Shown: positions 25,807 through 33,645, counted from the first letter of the stretch. The stretch: 64,000 nucleotides of DNA from an uncultured Selenomonadales bacterium (GCA_946407095.1 CAMJMR010000009.1:1-64000); one strand, 5' to 3'. A program made the numbers and translations. The notes: generated from the sequence alone by a model not told the origin.

Positions 25807-26393
25807 ATGAAAAAATATCTTGCAGTATTGGCGTTGACGTTAACTTTATTCGCGCTTGAAAATGTCGCCCAAGCTTACACAACGGTTCAGCTCTGCGACC
25901 GCAAACTCGAAAGCGTCATCAGCGATTTAAGCAAAAAAGTTAAAAATTTCGGCGTCACATTGTGGGGTAAAGAATATTACACCTACAAGGGCGAACAACG
26001 TTGTCAATTTTATTTTGGCAACAACAAAACCAACATCATTCGCTTCCGCGTCAACAACGACAATACGGTCGGCGGGCTTACGTGACCGCTACATTTCAAT
26101 ATGGTCAAGATAGAGAGGAACGAGATTACATTCTTTCGCAAGAAACTATGACGGTGATGTCTCTAATAGATTGTATCGAATTAAGCGAATCCGACGAAGA
26201 TACTTTGACTCATAAAATGCAAGAACTAATCAATAAATGGAATGAATCAATCGAAAACAACTCCTCGTCGCCGCACGCTCAAGTTTCGGTCTGGTGTCCA
26301 AGCGTTCAACGTTACATTCTTTTGGATGCAGAAATTAGATACTTGTCCGACACTGAATATTCGATAAATTTTTCATTTGACGCCTACAAGTGA
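25807..26393 (+). pseudogene. Secreted protein of unknown family, split by a one-base frameshift
   Basis: The first ORF (25807-26085) starts MKKYLAVLALTLTLFALENVAQAY, a clear signal peptide, and continues to NNDNTVGGLT-stop. The sequence carries on in another frame as AYVTATFQYGQDREERDYIL through to FSFDAYK at 26393. Adding one G to the ggg at about 26077-26079 joins them (NTVGGAYVTATFQ) into one protein of about 195 aa. Two cysteines occur near CDRKLES and QRCQFYF. No family is recognised. AAGGAGGG precedes the ATG. It may be a recent pseudogene or an indel error. Base composition is A/T-richer than its neighbours, hinting at recent acquisition. Confidence 0.72.
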
Positions 26394-26409
26394 GGGTCGA
26401 ACTCGACGA

Positions 26410-26448
26410 AAAAAAGAGCCGCTCAAAATTTTAGGAGGTTCTTTTTTT
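26410..26448 (+). terminator. Terminator of the secreted-protein gene
   Basis: aaagagcc pairs with ggttcttt (one G-T pair) around an A/T-rich loop, followed by ttttttta. It lies 20 bp after the stop at 26393. Confidence 0.65.
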
Positions 26449-26566
26449 ATATTAAAAGTTTTTCATAAGATAACTTTCAAACGTGACGTTGACGTAAATT
26501 TTTTCGCTAAGAAACGCGGCGACGACCGTCGACAACAAATTTTCCATCAGTGAACAGCAAAAATCG

Positions 26567-26595
26567 TTGACGTTGACAATCGGCTTTTGTATAAT
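26567..26595 (+). promoter_or_regulatory. Promoter of bioY-bioB
   Basis: TTGACG (26567-26572), a 17-bp spacer and TATAAT (26590-26595) precede bioY. GTTGACAA occurs on both flanks of the -10 (26572-26579 and 26602-26609), and TTGTATAAT faces GTTGACAA around it; this could be a BirA-type operator, but the match is weak. Confidence 0.65.
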
Positions 26596-26624
26596 CGGCG
26601 CGTTGACAAGAGGAGGCACTTTTC

Positions 26625-27149
26625 ATGCAAGCAAGAGACTTAACGAAGATGTCAATGTGCGTGGCGTTGTGTTGCGTGACGGCGTATATCTCGTTTCCGC
26701 TGCCGTTCACGCCTGGGCTCGTTACCGCGTTGACTTTCGCGCTTAGCTTGACGGCATACATCTTGCCACCGAAACAAACGTTCGCGGTCGTCGTGACGTA
26801 CATTTTGCTCGGAGCGGTCGGCTTGCCGGTATTCGCGGGCGGGCAGGGCTTGAGTCGGCTGGTCGGTCCCGCAGGCGGCTTTTACTTCGCGTGGATACCC
26901 GCCTACGCGCTGTTGAGCCGATTCAAGGGCACAGTCCCGAACTTCAAGCGATACTTGGCGGCGAACGTCCTAATCGCGGTGCCGATAACCTACGTCGGCG
27001 GTCTGCTTTCGATGATGGCGGTGCTGAAAGTCGGCGTCTTCGAGGCGGCAACGATGGCGGTCTTCCCGTTCATCCCCGGCGATGTGATTAAGGCGGCGGC
27101 GGCGGCAGTTTTGGGCGTCAAGTTGCAAAAAGTTTTGGAGAGGCGATAA
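26625..27149 (+). CDS. bioY: Biotin transporter S component BioY
   Basis: This 174-aa integral membrane protein binds biotin for ECF-type uptake. It has about six hydrophobic segments and the family motifs ISFPLPFTPGLVTALTFA, YILLGAVGLPVFAGGQG, LVGPAGGFYFAWIPAY and FIPGDVIKAAAAA. AGGAGG lies eight bases before the ATG. bioB begins 2 bp after its stop, so the cell pairs biotin import with the last biosynthetic step. No bioMN energising genes are adjacent, so it would use a shared ECF module or act alone. Confidence 0.93.
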   Translation: MQARDLTKMSMCVALCCVTAYISFPLPFTPGLVTALTFALSLTAYILPPKQTFAVVVTYILLGAVGLPVFAGGQGLSRLVGPAGGFYFAWIPAYALLSRFKGTVPNFKRYLAANVLIAVPITYVGGLLSMMAVLKVGVFEAATMAVFPFIPGDVIKAAAAAVLGVKLQKVLERR

Positions 27150-27151
27150 CA

Positions 27152-28099
27152 TTGAGCATTGCGGAGGAAATTATCGGCGGCAGACGACTTGAGCCGTCCG
27201 ACACGAAATTTTTAATCACGACACCGCTTGAGGAGTTGCAGGCGGGCGCGCGGCTGATTCAGCGTCATTTTCGCGGCAAGCACGTCGACCTTTGCACGAT
27301 AATCAACGGCAAGAGCGGGCGTTGCAGTGAAAATTGCAAGTACTGCGCCCAATCTGCGCGGCACCGCACGGGCATTGACGAGTATGACTTTCTGCCTGCC
27401 GAAAAGATTTTGGCGGTCGCCGTGGCGAACGAGGCGGCGGGCATCAACAGATTTTCTGTTGTGACGAGCGGACGCGCCCTTGACGGAAAAAATTTCGAGC
27501 GGGCGATTGAAACTTACAAAATCCTGCGCGGCAAGCTTAAAATCGAACTCTGCGCCTCTCACGGCATTTTGAACGCCGAACAGCTTAAGCGGCTCAAGGC
27601 GGCGGGTGTCAAGCGTTATCATCACAACTTGGAGACTTCGCGGCGGTTCTTCCCCGAAATTTGCACGTCACACAGCTACGACGAGCGAATCAACACGATT
27701 AAACTTGCGCAAGCGGCGGGCTTGGAGGTTTGCAGCGGCGGGATTATCGGCATGGGCGAAACTTGGCAAGACCGCATCGATTTGGCCTTCGAGGTCGCGC
27801 ACTTGGGCATAATGTCAATCCCCGTCAACATTTTGACGCCGATAAAGGGCACCGCCTTGGAAAATCTGCCTAAGCTCGGCGCGGATGACATTTTGCGCAC
27901 GATTGCCCTTTTCCGCTACATAAATCCCGAAGCCGACGTTCGCTTTGCGGCGGGCAGAAATTTTTTGCCCAACGGCGGAGCGTCCGCGCTTTTGCACGGA
28001 GCCTCGGCGGCGATAACCGGCAACATGCTGACGACTTCCAACAACAACATCAAAGCCGACATGAAACTTTTGGCTGAACTCGGCTTGACGAATCAATGA
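27152..28099 (+). CDS. bioB: Biotin synthase
   Basis: This 315-aa radical SAM enzyme inserts sulfur into dethiobiotin. The [4Fe-4S] motif is CSENCKYCAQSA (Cys at CxxxCxxC), followed by the family's ELCASHG, YHHNLETS, CSGGIIGMGET, IPVNILTPIKGT and AAGRNF with the arginine that supports the second cluster. The start is TTG at 27152 with GGAGAGG upstream, tightly coupled to bioY. No other bio genes (bioA, D, F) are in the window, so dethiobiotin synthesis must be encoded elsewhere or the precursor is imported. Confidence 0.95.
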   Translation: MSIAEEIIGGRRLEPSDTKFLITTPLEELQAGARLIQRHFRGKHVDLCTIINGKSGRCSENCKYCAQSARHRTGIDEYDFLPAEKILAVAVANEAAGINRFSVVTSGRALDGKNFERAIETYKILRGKLKIELCASHGILNAEQLKRLKAAGVKRYHHNLETSRRFFPEICTSHSYDERINTIKLAQAAGLEVCSGGIIGMGETWQDRIDLAFEVAHLGIMSIPVNILTPIKGTALENLPKLGADDILRTIALFRYINPEADVRFAAGRNFLPNGGASALLHGASAAITGNMLTTSNNNIKADMKLLAELGLTNQ

Positions 28100-28123
28100 C
28101 AAATCTTCAAGCGCGGCAACAGG

Positions 28124-28220
28124 TGGGCTAGAAATGTGCATGCATTTCGTATGAACGCGGCGATAACGTTCAAAGTGTCGGACAGCGAGGCGCGCTATCA
28201 GGATGCAACGTCACGTTGCT
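28124..28220 (+). repeat. Type C dispersed repeat
   Basis: gggctagaaatgtgcatgcatttcg, then gcggcgataacgttcaaagtgtcgg, gaggcgcgctatcaggatgc and the palindrome gcaacgtcacgttgc. It lies in the 220-bp gap after bioB; the rest of the gap shows only the ribosome site of the next gene. Confidence 0.75.
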
Positions 28221-28320
28221 TATCCCCTTGCACCCCATAGGGAAATTTTGCCGATTACGGCGGAATTTATTGACTTATCCCTTGCAGGGGGATATACTTC
28301 GTCCAAAGGAGTGATTGAGA

Positions 28321-28505
28321 TGAAAATCGTTGCTTTGGTGATAGTGGCCTGCAGTATTCCGTCCGTTTGCTCCGCGCATTCGGGCACCGTGATTAACGCG
28401 GTCGCGAACTATCTGCCGTTCCTTGCCCCGGTATTCGCGGCGGGCGGGTTCGCAGGCGTCGTGAAGTTCATTCGCAACCTCTTCAAGCGGGACAAAAAAT
28501 CTTAA
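28321..28505 (+). CDS. Small secreted/membrane protein, unknown
   Basis: The ORF track starts at 28203 inside a repeat. The ATG at 28321, preceded by AAAGGAGTGATTGAG, is the better start and gives 61 residues: signal-like MKIVALVIVACSIPSVCSA, then a second hydrophobic segment YLPFLAPVFAAGGFAGVVKF and a basic end NLFKRDKKS. It is a plausible small membrane protein placed before the superoxide reductase gene. No family is recognised; the second helix is glycine-rich. Confidence 0.55.
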
Positions 28506-28562
28506 GCTTGACGAATGCGCCGCCGTGATTTAAGCTTGAGAAAAACTTTTGGAGGGCTGATT

Positions 28563-28943
28563 ATGAGCAGACTGTTGATTTCGGAGGACAAGCAGTCGGT
28601 TATCATGCTGATCGGCGGCAAGGGCACGGATATTTCTTGCGGCGGCAAGCCCATGAGCTTTTTGCAGGCGAACACCACCGACGCCGCGCAGGAAAAGCAC
28701 GTCCCGCAAGTGACGGTCGAAGGCAAAAAAGTTTTCGTCAAGGTCGGCAGCGTCGAACACCCCATGACTGACGCGCACTTGATTCAATGGATTTACTTGC
28801 AGACGAAACGCGGCGGGCAATACGTCCACTTGAGCGCGACTGATAAGCCCGAAGCCGAATTCATCGTTGCTGACGGTGACGAACCCGTTGCCGCTTACGA
28901 ATTCTGCAACCTTCACGGCCTTTGGAAAGCTGACATCGCTTAA
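28563..28943 (+). CDS. Superoxide reductase (desulfoferrodoxin family) with degenerate N-terminal iron domain
   Basis: From ATG 28563 (GGAGGGCTGATT upstream) this is a 126-aa protein. The C-terminal neelaredoxin domain keeps the Fe(His4Cys) ligands: EKHVPQV, VEHPMTDAHL and YEFCNLHGLW. It reduces superoxide to peroxide in anaerobes. The N-terminal stretch aligns with the desulforedoxin domain (ISCGGKPMSFLQANTTDAA corresponds to CCGKPM..L..NTTDAA), but the CxxC pair and one of the CC cysteines are missing, so the rubredoxin-type centre I is lost. That makes it a class III-like enzyme. A terminator follows at 28961. Confidence 0.9.
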   Translation: MSRLLISEDKQSVIMLIGGKGTDISCGGKPMSFLQANTTDAAQEKHVPQVTVEGKKVFVKVGSVEHPMTDAHLIQWIYLQTKRGGQYVHLSATDKPEAEFIVADGDEPVAAYEFCNLHGLWKADIA

Positions 28944-28951
28944 AATTTTTT

Positions 28952-29109
28952 TCGCAACAAAAAAGCCCCTCGCAAGCTCGCGGGGGGTTTTTGCTTATTC
29001 AAAGTCGGCGGAAGAGATTATCGGCTCGAAGTCGGCGGGATTAAAGTCGGCGGGCGTGTCGACGCTCGGAGCGCGAAGAATTTTTTTCCCGTCGAAGTCG
29101 GGCTTGCCG
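28952..29109. repeat. Direct duplicate of the topB 3' end plus terminator (copy A)
   Basis: About 158 bp here repeats 29203-29359 with few mismatches: terminator stem, attcaaagtcggcggaagag and onward to gtcgaagtcgggcttgccg. Copy B is the real end of topB; copy A encodes the same last ~37 residues (GKPDFDGKK(I/F)LRAPSVDT) detached from any gene. The ORF at 28995-29252 is a by-product of this duplication. Confidence 0.9.
28961..28992. terminator. Bidirectional terminator after superoxide reductase
   Basis: aaaagcccctcgc-aagct-cgcggggggttttt. It is part of the duplicated segment; the other copy is at 29211. Confidence 0.85.
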
Positions 29110-29200
29110 GCAACGTGACGTTGCATCCAATGGACGCGCCGTGCCGCTCGTGATTCAAAGGTAATCGCCGCGCCGAAACGCAACGCTGGCGCATTTCTAG
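29110..29200 (-). repeat. Type C dispersed repeat between duplicated topB ends
   Basis: Plus strand: palindrome gcaacgtgacgttgc, atccaatggacgcgccgtgccg, gattcaaaggtaatcgccgcgccgaaacgcaacg, and ctggcgcatttctag. This is the reverse orientation of the 28124 copy. It separates the two 158-bp direct repeats exactly. Confidence 0.8.
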
Positions 29201-29210
29201 ACTCGCAATA

Positions 29211-29242
29211 AAAAATCCCCTCGCAAACTCGCGGGGGCTTTT
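29211..29242 (-). terminator. topB terminator
   Basis: aaaaatcccctcgc-aaact-cgcgggggctttt, adjacent to the topB stop at 29245, with a T run on the leftward transcript. Confidence 0.85.
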
Positions 29243-29244
29243 GC

Positions 29245-31491
29245 TTATTCAAAGTCGGCGGAAGAGATTATCGGCTCAAAGTCGGCAGGATTAAAGTCGG
29301 CGGGCGTGTCGACGCTCGGAGCGCGAAGAAATTTTTTGCCGTCGAAGTCGGGCTTGCCGTCCTTGTCGTCGAAAGTCGTGCGGCATTTCGGATAGGACGC
29401 GCAGCCCCAAAATTCGCCGTTCTTGCCCTTACGCTTGACCAAGGCACTGCCGCAATTCGGACACGTGGGCGCGCCGTCTTTAATCAGCCGCGCCGCTCGC
29501 GCTTTGCCGTCGAAGTCCGGCTTGCCGCCGTTGTCGTCGAACGCCGCCTTGCATTCGGGATAGCCCGTACAACTCCAAAATTCGCCGTTCTTGCCCTTAC
29601 GCTTGACCAAGGCATTGCCGCAATTCGGACACTTGAAAACGCCTTCCGCCTCGACGAACTTCGCCGTCGTCGCCGCAGTGACCAGCTCGCTCGTGAATTT
29701 GACTTGACCAGCCAAAAAATCCTCAAGCGTGCCGTCACCCTCGCTCATTGAATGCAATTTGTCTTCCCAAATCGCGGTCGCGTCGGGATAAGTCATTTCG
29801 TCGGGCAAGGCGTCAATCAGCAGGTAGGCGCGCTCGGTCGGGTAAAGATTTTTCCTGCTGACCTTCAAGAAGCCGCGCTGTATCAAGTCGTCGATAATCG
29901 CCGCGCGCGTCGCCTCGGTGCCGATGCCGTAGACGTCCTTGAGCTGCTTTTTCGATTCGGGATTCTTAACGTACTTGTGGATGTCCTTCATGCCTTGAAC
30001 CAGGCTCGACGAAGTGAAACGCTTTGGCGGAGTCGTGGTGCCCTTCTTCAGCGAAGAGGCTTTGTGTTGAACGTCGTCGTCGGTTTGCATTTGCGGCAAA
30101 AGGGTTTCGGTCTCGTCGTCGGCCTTGACTTTCGGCGCAACGTAAAATTCTCGCCAACCAAGCTGCTTGACGACTTTGCCGCGCGCCGTGAAGGTCTCGC
30201 CCTTGTACTTGACGGCAATAACGGTCTCGTCGTAGACGTGCAACGGGTAGAACTGGACGGCGTAGTTTTTGGCGATAAGGTTGTAAACGTTGAGCTCGAC
30301 TTCGGGCAGGCTTATCGTCAAGGGCTTTTGCGTCGGGATGATGGCGTGGTGCGCGGAAATTTTTTTATCGTTCCAAGCGCGGCTTTTAATGGCGGCGGAG
30401 GCGTGCGTTGCCAAATTTTGCAGGCCCTCGTTGCCCGAACGCGTAAGGTTTCTTAAAATCGTCAGCGCGTCTTTGAATTGAGTCGTCGGCAAGAATTCGC
30501 AATCGGAACGCGGGTAGCTGGTCAATTTTTTTTCGTAAAGGCTCTGCGCGGCGTCCAAGACTTGTTGCGGCGTGTAGCCGAACGTTTTTCCCGCCGCCAC
30601 TTGCAACGTCGACAGCGAAAACGGCAGCGGTTGAGCCTCCTTGCGCTCGGTCGTCTTGTAGGAAGAAATTTTCCCGTCGAACGGCGCGGCTGAAAATTTT
30701 TTAATCAACTTCTCGGCGAAGGCTTTATCGATTAGGCGCCCCTCGCTGTCGAAGGCGGGCAAGTCAAGCATTTTCTTCGACGGCTTGAACTGCGCGACGA
30801 AATTACCGTTGTCGTGAACGAACGTCGTCCGAATGGTAAAAAAGTCTACGGGCTTGAAGTTTTGGATTTCGCGCTCGCGGCGCACGACCAAGGCAAGCGT
30901 CGGGGTCTTCACGCGTCCGACAGGCAAAACCAAATCGTGACCAAGCCTCCTCGCCGCCAAGGTGTACGCTCGCGAAAGATTCATGCCGATAAGCCAATCG
31001 GCACGGCTGCGGGCAAGCGCGGACTGCTTCAGGTTGAAAAAGTCGGCGTTATCCCGCAAGTCGTCGTTGGCGCGGCGGATACTCGTCTCGTCCAGCGCGT
31101 TGAGCAAAATTCGCTTGACGGGCTTCTTGTTGCCCAGGAAGTCAAGCACCTCGTCGACAAGCAATTGCCCTTCGCGGTCGGGGTCTCCGGCGTGAACGAT
31201 GACGTCAACATCTGCGCGGGCTATCAGTGCCTTGACGATTTGGAATTGTTGAACGGTCGCGGGATTGACTTCAAGCTTCCATTGACGCGGGACAATCGGC
31301 AAGTCCTCGGCTCGCCACGTTTTGTATTTTGGGTCGTAAGCGTCGGGCTCCGCCTGCTCCAACACGTGACCGATCAGCCACGTCACCAAGCCGCCCGCCG
31401 TGTTTATGAAACCGTTGCCCTTTTGAGGATTTTTCAAGCACGCGGCAATTTCTCGCGCCATCGACGGCTTTTCCGCTATGTAAAGTTTCAA
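29245..31491 (-). CDS. topB: DNA topoisomerase III (type IA)
   Basis: This type IA topoisomerase of about 748 aa has the N-terminal TOPRIM LYIAEKPSMAREIA, HAGDPDREGQLL with acidic metal ligands, RSRADWLIGMNLSRA, VGRVKTPTLALV and the active-site tyrosine in KKLTSYPRSDCEFLP. The C-terminus carries two nearly identical zinc ribbons (CPNCGNALVKRKGKNGEFW and CPNCGSALVKRKGKNGEFW) and the tail SVDTPADFNPADFEPII. I prefer TTG at 31491 (MKLYIAEKPS, AGGTGA 6 nt upstream) over GTG 31500, which sits in the ribosome site. It lies 15 bp after ctsR. Its 3' end is duplicated downstream with an inserted repeat. Confidence 0.94.
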   Translation of the reverse strand: MKLYIAEKPSMAREIAACLKNPQKGNGFINTAGGLVTWLIGHVLEQAEPDAYDPKYKTWRAEDLPIVPRQWKLEVNPATVQQFQIVKALIARADVDVIVHAGDPDREGQLLVDEVLDFLGNKKPVKRILLNALDETSIRRANDDLRDNADFFNLKQSALARSRADWLIGMNLSRAYTLAARRLGHDLVLPVGRVKTPTLALVVRREREIQNFKPVDFFTIRTTFVHDNGNFVAQFKPSKKMLDLPAFDSEGRLIDKAFAEKLIKKFSAAPFDGKISSYKTTERKEAQPLPFSLSTLQVAAGKTFGYTPQQVLDAAQSLYEKKLTSYPRSDCEFLPTTQFKDALTILRNLTRSGNEGLQNLATHASAAIKSRAWNDKKISAHHAIIPTQKPLTISLPEVELNVYNLIAKNYAVQFYPLHVYDETVIAVKYKGETFTARGKVVKQLGWREFYVAPKVKADDETETLLPQMQTDDDVQHKASSLKKGTTTPPKRFTSSSLVQGMKDIHKYVKNPESKKQLKDVYGIGTEATRAAIIDDLIQRGFLKVSRKNLYPTERAYLLIDALPDEMTYPDATAIWEDKLHSMSEGDGTLEDFLAGQVKFTSELVTAATTAKFVEAEGVFKCPNCGNALVKRKGKNGEFWSCTGYPECKAAFDDNGGKPDFDGKARAARLIKDGAPTCPNCGSALVKRKGKNGEFWGCASYPKCRTTFDDKDGKPDFDGKKFLRAPSVDTPADFNPADFEPIISSADFE

Positions 31492-31506
31492 AGCACTCAC
31501 CTCGCG

Positions 31507-31983
31507 TCAGGTTATCTTCGACAGCGTCACGAAGATTGAGCGAATCAACTTTGCGCGCTCCTCCGCCGAAATTTGCTCCGCCGCCTCCGATTTGTAAAGG
31601 TTCGCCGACATTTGCGCGATTAGTTCGGCCTCGCGCCGCGTTATCAGATTGCCTTTCAGCAGAAAGTCAATCATTGATTTAATTTCGGCGAACGGCGTCC
31701 TTGAGTCGATTTCGTTTACTATGTCGTTGAAAAGGATTTGCTTTTGGTCAAGCTGTTGCGGTATCAGCGCGATGCGAATGTAGCCGCCGAGTCCGCGCCG
31801 CGACTCCACCACGAAGCCGCGCTCCGTCGTGAAACGCGTGCTTAGGACGTAACTTATCTGCGACGGCGCACAACTTATTTCGTCAGCCAGTGCCGTCCGT
31901 TTCAGTTCAATCTGCCCGCTTGCGTTTTGCTCCAGCCTTTTGCGTATGTATTCTTCAATCGTGTCTGCTTTGTTGTTCAACAT
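31507..31983 (-). CDS. ctsR: CtsR transcriptional repressor of heat-shock/Clp genes
   Basis: This 158-aa winged-helix regulator represses clp and other stress genes in Firmicutes. Typical features are IEEYIRKRLEQN, the helix-turn-helix with CAPSQISYVLSTRFTTERGF and the wing VESRRGLGGYIRI, with the C-terminal domain FLLKGNLITRREAELI. Usually it heads ctsR-mcsA-mcsB-clpC; here none of these follow and topB is the only downstream partner. GAGGTGA precedes the ATG. The promoter at 32014-32042 has TTTGACT/GTCAAA half-sites that could support autoregulation. Confidence 0.93.
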   Translation of the reverse strand: MLNNKADTIEEYIRKRLEQNASGQIELKRTALADEISCAPSQISYVLSTRFTTERGFVVESRRGLGGYIRIALIPQQLDQKQILFNDIVNEIDSRTPFAEIKSMIDFLLKGNLITRREAELIAQMSANLYKSEAAEQISAEERAKLIRSIFVTLSKIT

Positions 31984-32013
31984 AAATCAATCACCTCACA
32001 TTGATATTTTGAC

Positions 32014-32042
32014 ATTATAGCCGTCTGAAGTCAAATCGGCAA
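32014..32042 (-). promoter_or_regulatory. Promoter of ctsR-topB
   Basis: On the minus strand TTGCCG (32042-32037), a 17-bp spacer and TATAAT (32019-32014). TTTGACT lies in the spacer and GTCAAAA just after the -10; these resemble CtsR operator half-sites (GGTCAAANANAGTCAAA), but a full tandem box is not present. Confidence 0.65.
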
Positions 32043-32055
32043 GCCTCTGCCCTTT

Positions 32056-32165
32056 CGGCCGCTTTAAAAGCGGGCAACGTGACGTTGCATCCAGATAGCG
32101 CGCCGTGCCGTTCGATATTTTCAGCCGACAGCCGCGCCGAAACGCAACGCTAGCGCATTGCTAGC
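32056..32165 (-). repeat. Type C dispersed repeat
   Basis: It contains cggccgctttaaaagcggg, gcaacgtgacgttgc, atccagatagcgcgccgtgccg, ccgcgccgaaacgcaacg and the palindromic ctagcgcattgctag. It carries both alternative terminal palindromes (cgctttaaaagcgg and gcaacgtgacgttgc) side by side, linking the two subtypes. Confidence 0.78.
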
Positions 32166-32259
32166 TTCGTGCTTTAAAAAGGCCTCAAAAGCAAGTTTCG
32201 CGGCAGGAAGTCTTCGGCGCGTCGAAGAATCAATTGAAAAAATTTTTGGAGGTTTAAAC

Positions 32260-32757
32260 ATGCGGCAAGCAATTTTCTTTGACAGAGACGGCGTCCTCAA
32301 CGAGGAGGTCGGTTATCTTTGGGAAGTCGAGCGTTTCAAGTGGATTGACGGCGCGCGCGAGGCGATTAAGCTTTGCAACGAGCGAGGGCTGTTGACGGTC
32401 GTCGTCACCAATCAAGGCGGCATTGCACGCGGGCTGTACAGGGCGCGGGAGGTCGACACCCTTCATGCCTTCATGCAACGCGAGCTGTCGGAGGTCGGCG
32501 CGCATATCGACGCCTTTTACTACTGCCCGCATCATCCCGAAGGCGTCGTCGAAGAATTCAGCATCGTCTGCGATTGCCGCAAGCCCAAGCCCGGAATGAT
32601 TTTGCGTGCCTGCGCCGAGCTTGACATAAATCCCGCGCAGTCGATTCTTTTCGGCGACAGCAAGCGTGACATTGAGGCGGCGGCGGCGGCGGGACTTCGT
32701 GACGGCATTCTTTTCACGGGCGGCAATTTGTTCGACGCCGTCAAGCTTTACGCATAA
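32260..32757 (+). CDS. gmhB: D-glycero-D-manno-heptose 1,7-bisphosphate 7-phosphatase (HAD family)
   Basis: From ATG 32260 (GGAGGTTTAAAC upstream) this is a 165-aa HAD phosphatase. FFDRDGVLNEEVGYL carries the nucleophile/acid aspartates, VVTNQGGIARG the second motif, CPHHPEG...CDCRKPKPGM the GmhB zinc loop and lysine, and LFGDSKRDIEAA the metal-binding end. It dephosphorylates heptose bisphosphate on the route to ADP- or GDP-heptose of LPS or S-layer glycan, supporting an outer-membrane lifestyle. The longer ORF at 32158 begins inside a repeat and is not used. Other heptose genes are not nearby. Confidence 0.9.
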   Translation: MRQAIFFDRDGVLNEEVGYLWEVERFKWIDGAREAIKLCNERGLLTVVVTNQGGIARGLYRAREVDTLHAFMQRELSEVGAHIDAFYYCPHHPEGVVEEFSIVCDCRKPKPGMILRACAELDINPAQSILFGDSKRDIEAAAAAGLRDGILFTGGNLFDAVKLYA

Positions 32758-32783
32758 AAAAAGACTCTCGACGGTGCCGAGAG
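32755..32783 (-). terminator. Terminator of rplM-rpsI
   Basis: ctctcg-acggtgc-cgagag with the A-rich run on the left, which is a T run for leftward transcription; it may also serve gmhB from the other side. Confidence 0.82.
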
Positions 32784-32799
32784 CCTGACGAAAAAATTT

Positions 32800-33192
32800 T
32801 TAACGTTTCGAGAATTGGGAAGCCTTGCGAGCCTTTTTGAGACCGTATTTACGACGTTCCTTTTCGCGCGGGTCGCGAGTGACGAAGCCTGCTCTTTTGA
32901 GCGCGGGGCGAAGACCTTCGTCGAGTTCCATGAGCGCGCGGGTTATTCCGTGACGAATTGCGCCCGCTTGACCCGTGGTGCCGCCGCCTTTGACGTTGGC
33001 GATGACGTCGTATTTATCGTTCATTTCGGTGAGGACGAGCGGCTGACGAACAATCAGTTCCAACGTCTTCAAGCCGAAATATTCTTCCATAGCGCGATTG
33101 TTAATCGTGACTTTGCCGTCGCCCGGAACAAGGCGGACGCGTGCAACCGAACTTTTGCGGCGGCCTGTGCCGTAGTAGCTTACTTGTGCCAT
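32800..33192 (-). CDS. rpsI: 30S ribosomal protein S9
   Basis: This is a 130-aa ribosomal protein with the usual N-terminus [43 protein letters not shown] and the basic tail [12 protein letters not shown] that reaches the P-site tRNA. I use the ATG at 33192 (AAGGAG eight bases upstream) and not the ATG at 33201. It directly follows rplM, the standard pair. Confidence 0.97.
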   Translation of the reverse strand: MAQVSYYGTGRRKSSVARVRLVPGDGKVTINNRAMEEYFGLKTLELIVRQPLVLTEMNDKYDVIANVKGGGTTGQAGAIRHGITRALMELDEGLRPALKRAGFVTRDPREKERRKYGLKKARKASQFSKR

Positions 33193-33204
33193 ATCATTCA
33201 CTCC

Positions 33205-33645
33205 TTAGCGCGTTTCGATTTTGAGTTCTTCGGGCTTCTGCGCGGCGTAGGGGTGCTTATCGCCCGCGAAGACGTGCAGCTTCCTGAACAAATCCGCGCC
33301 GAGTTTGTTTTTGGGCAACATGCCTTTGACGGCGTGTTCAAGGACGCGTTCGGGAAATTTTTGCATCCATTCGCCCGCCGTAGCGTACTTGCCGCCGCCG
33401 AGGTAGCCGGTGTGGTGGAAGTAAACTTTTTTGCGGAGCTTTTTGCCGGTGAAGACTGCCTTCGCGGCGTTGATGATTATGACATAGTCGCCCGTGTCGA
33501 CGTGCGGCGTGAAGATTGGCTTATTCTTGCCGCGCAGGACTTTGGCGACTTCAGCGGCGAGGCGTCCGACGGTTTTGCCTTCGGCGTCGACGAGATACCA
33601 TTTTTTCTCGACGGTGCCCGCCTTTGCCATGAATGTGTCTTTCAT
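33205..33645 (-). CDS. rplM: 50S ribosomal protein L13
   Basis: This 146-aa protein has [45 protein letters not shown] and [13 protein letters not shown], typical L13 landmarks. The ATG at 33645 follows GGAGGAATCCAC; the 168-aa ORF extension upstream is not homologous to L13. It forms the rplM-rpsI operon ending at the 32755 terminator. Confidence 0.97.
   Translation of the reverse strand: MKDTFMAKAGTVEKKWYLVDAEGKTVGRLAAEVAKVLRGKNKPIFTPHVDTGDYVIIINAAKAVFTGKKLRKKVYFHHTGYLGGGKYATAGEWMQKFPERVLEHAVKGMLPKNKLGADLFRKLHVFAGDKHPYAAQKPEELKIETR

Noticed and set aside
26567-26609. Definite BirA operator at bioY
   Set aside because: Only partial dyad TTGTATAAT/GTTGACAA; kept as a remark on the promoter, not as a separate site.
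28995-29252. 85-aa minus-strand ORF ending like topB
   Set aside because: Produced by the duplicated topB tail plus repeat sequence; no start signal, so not annotated as a gene.
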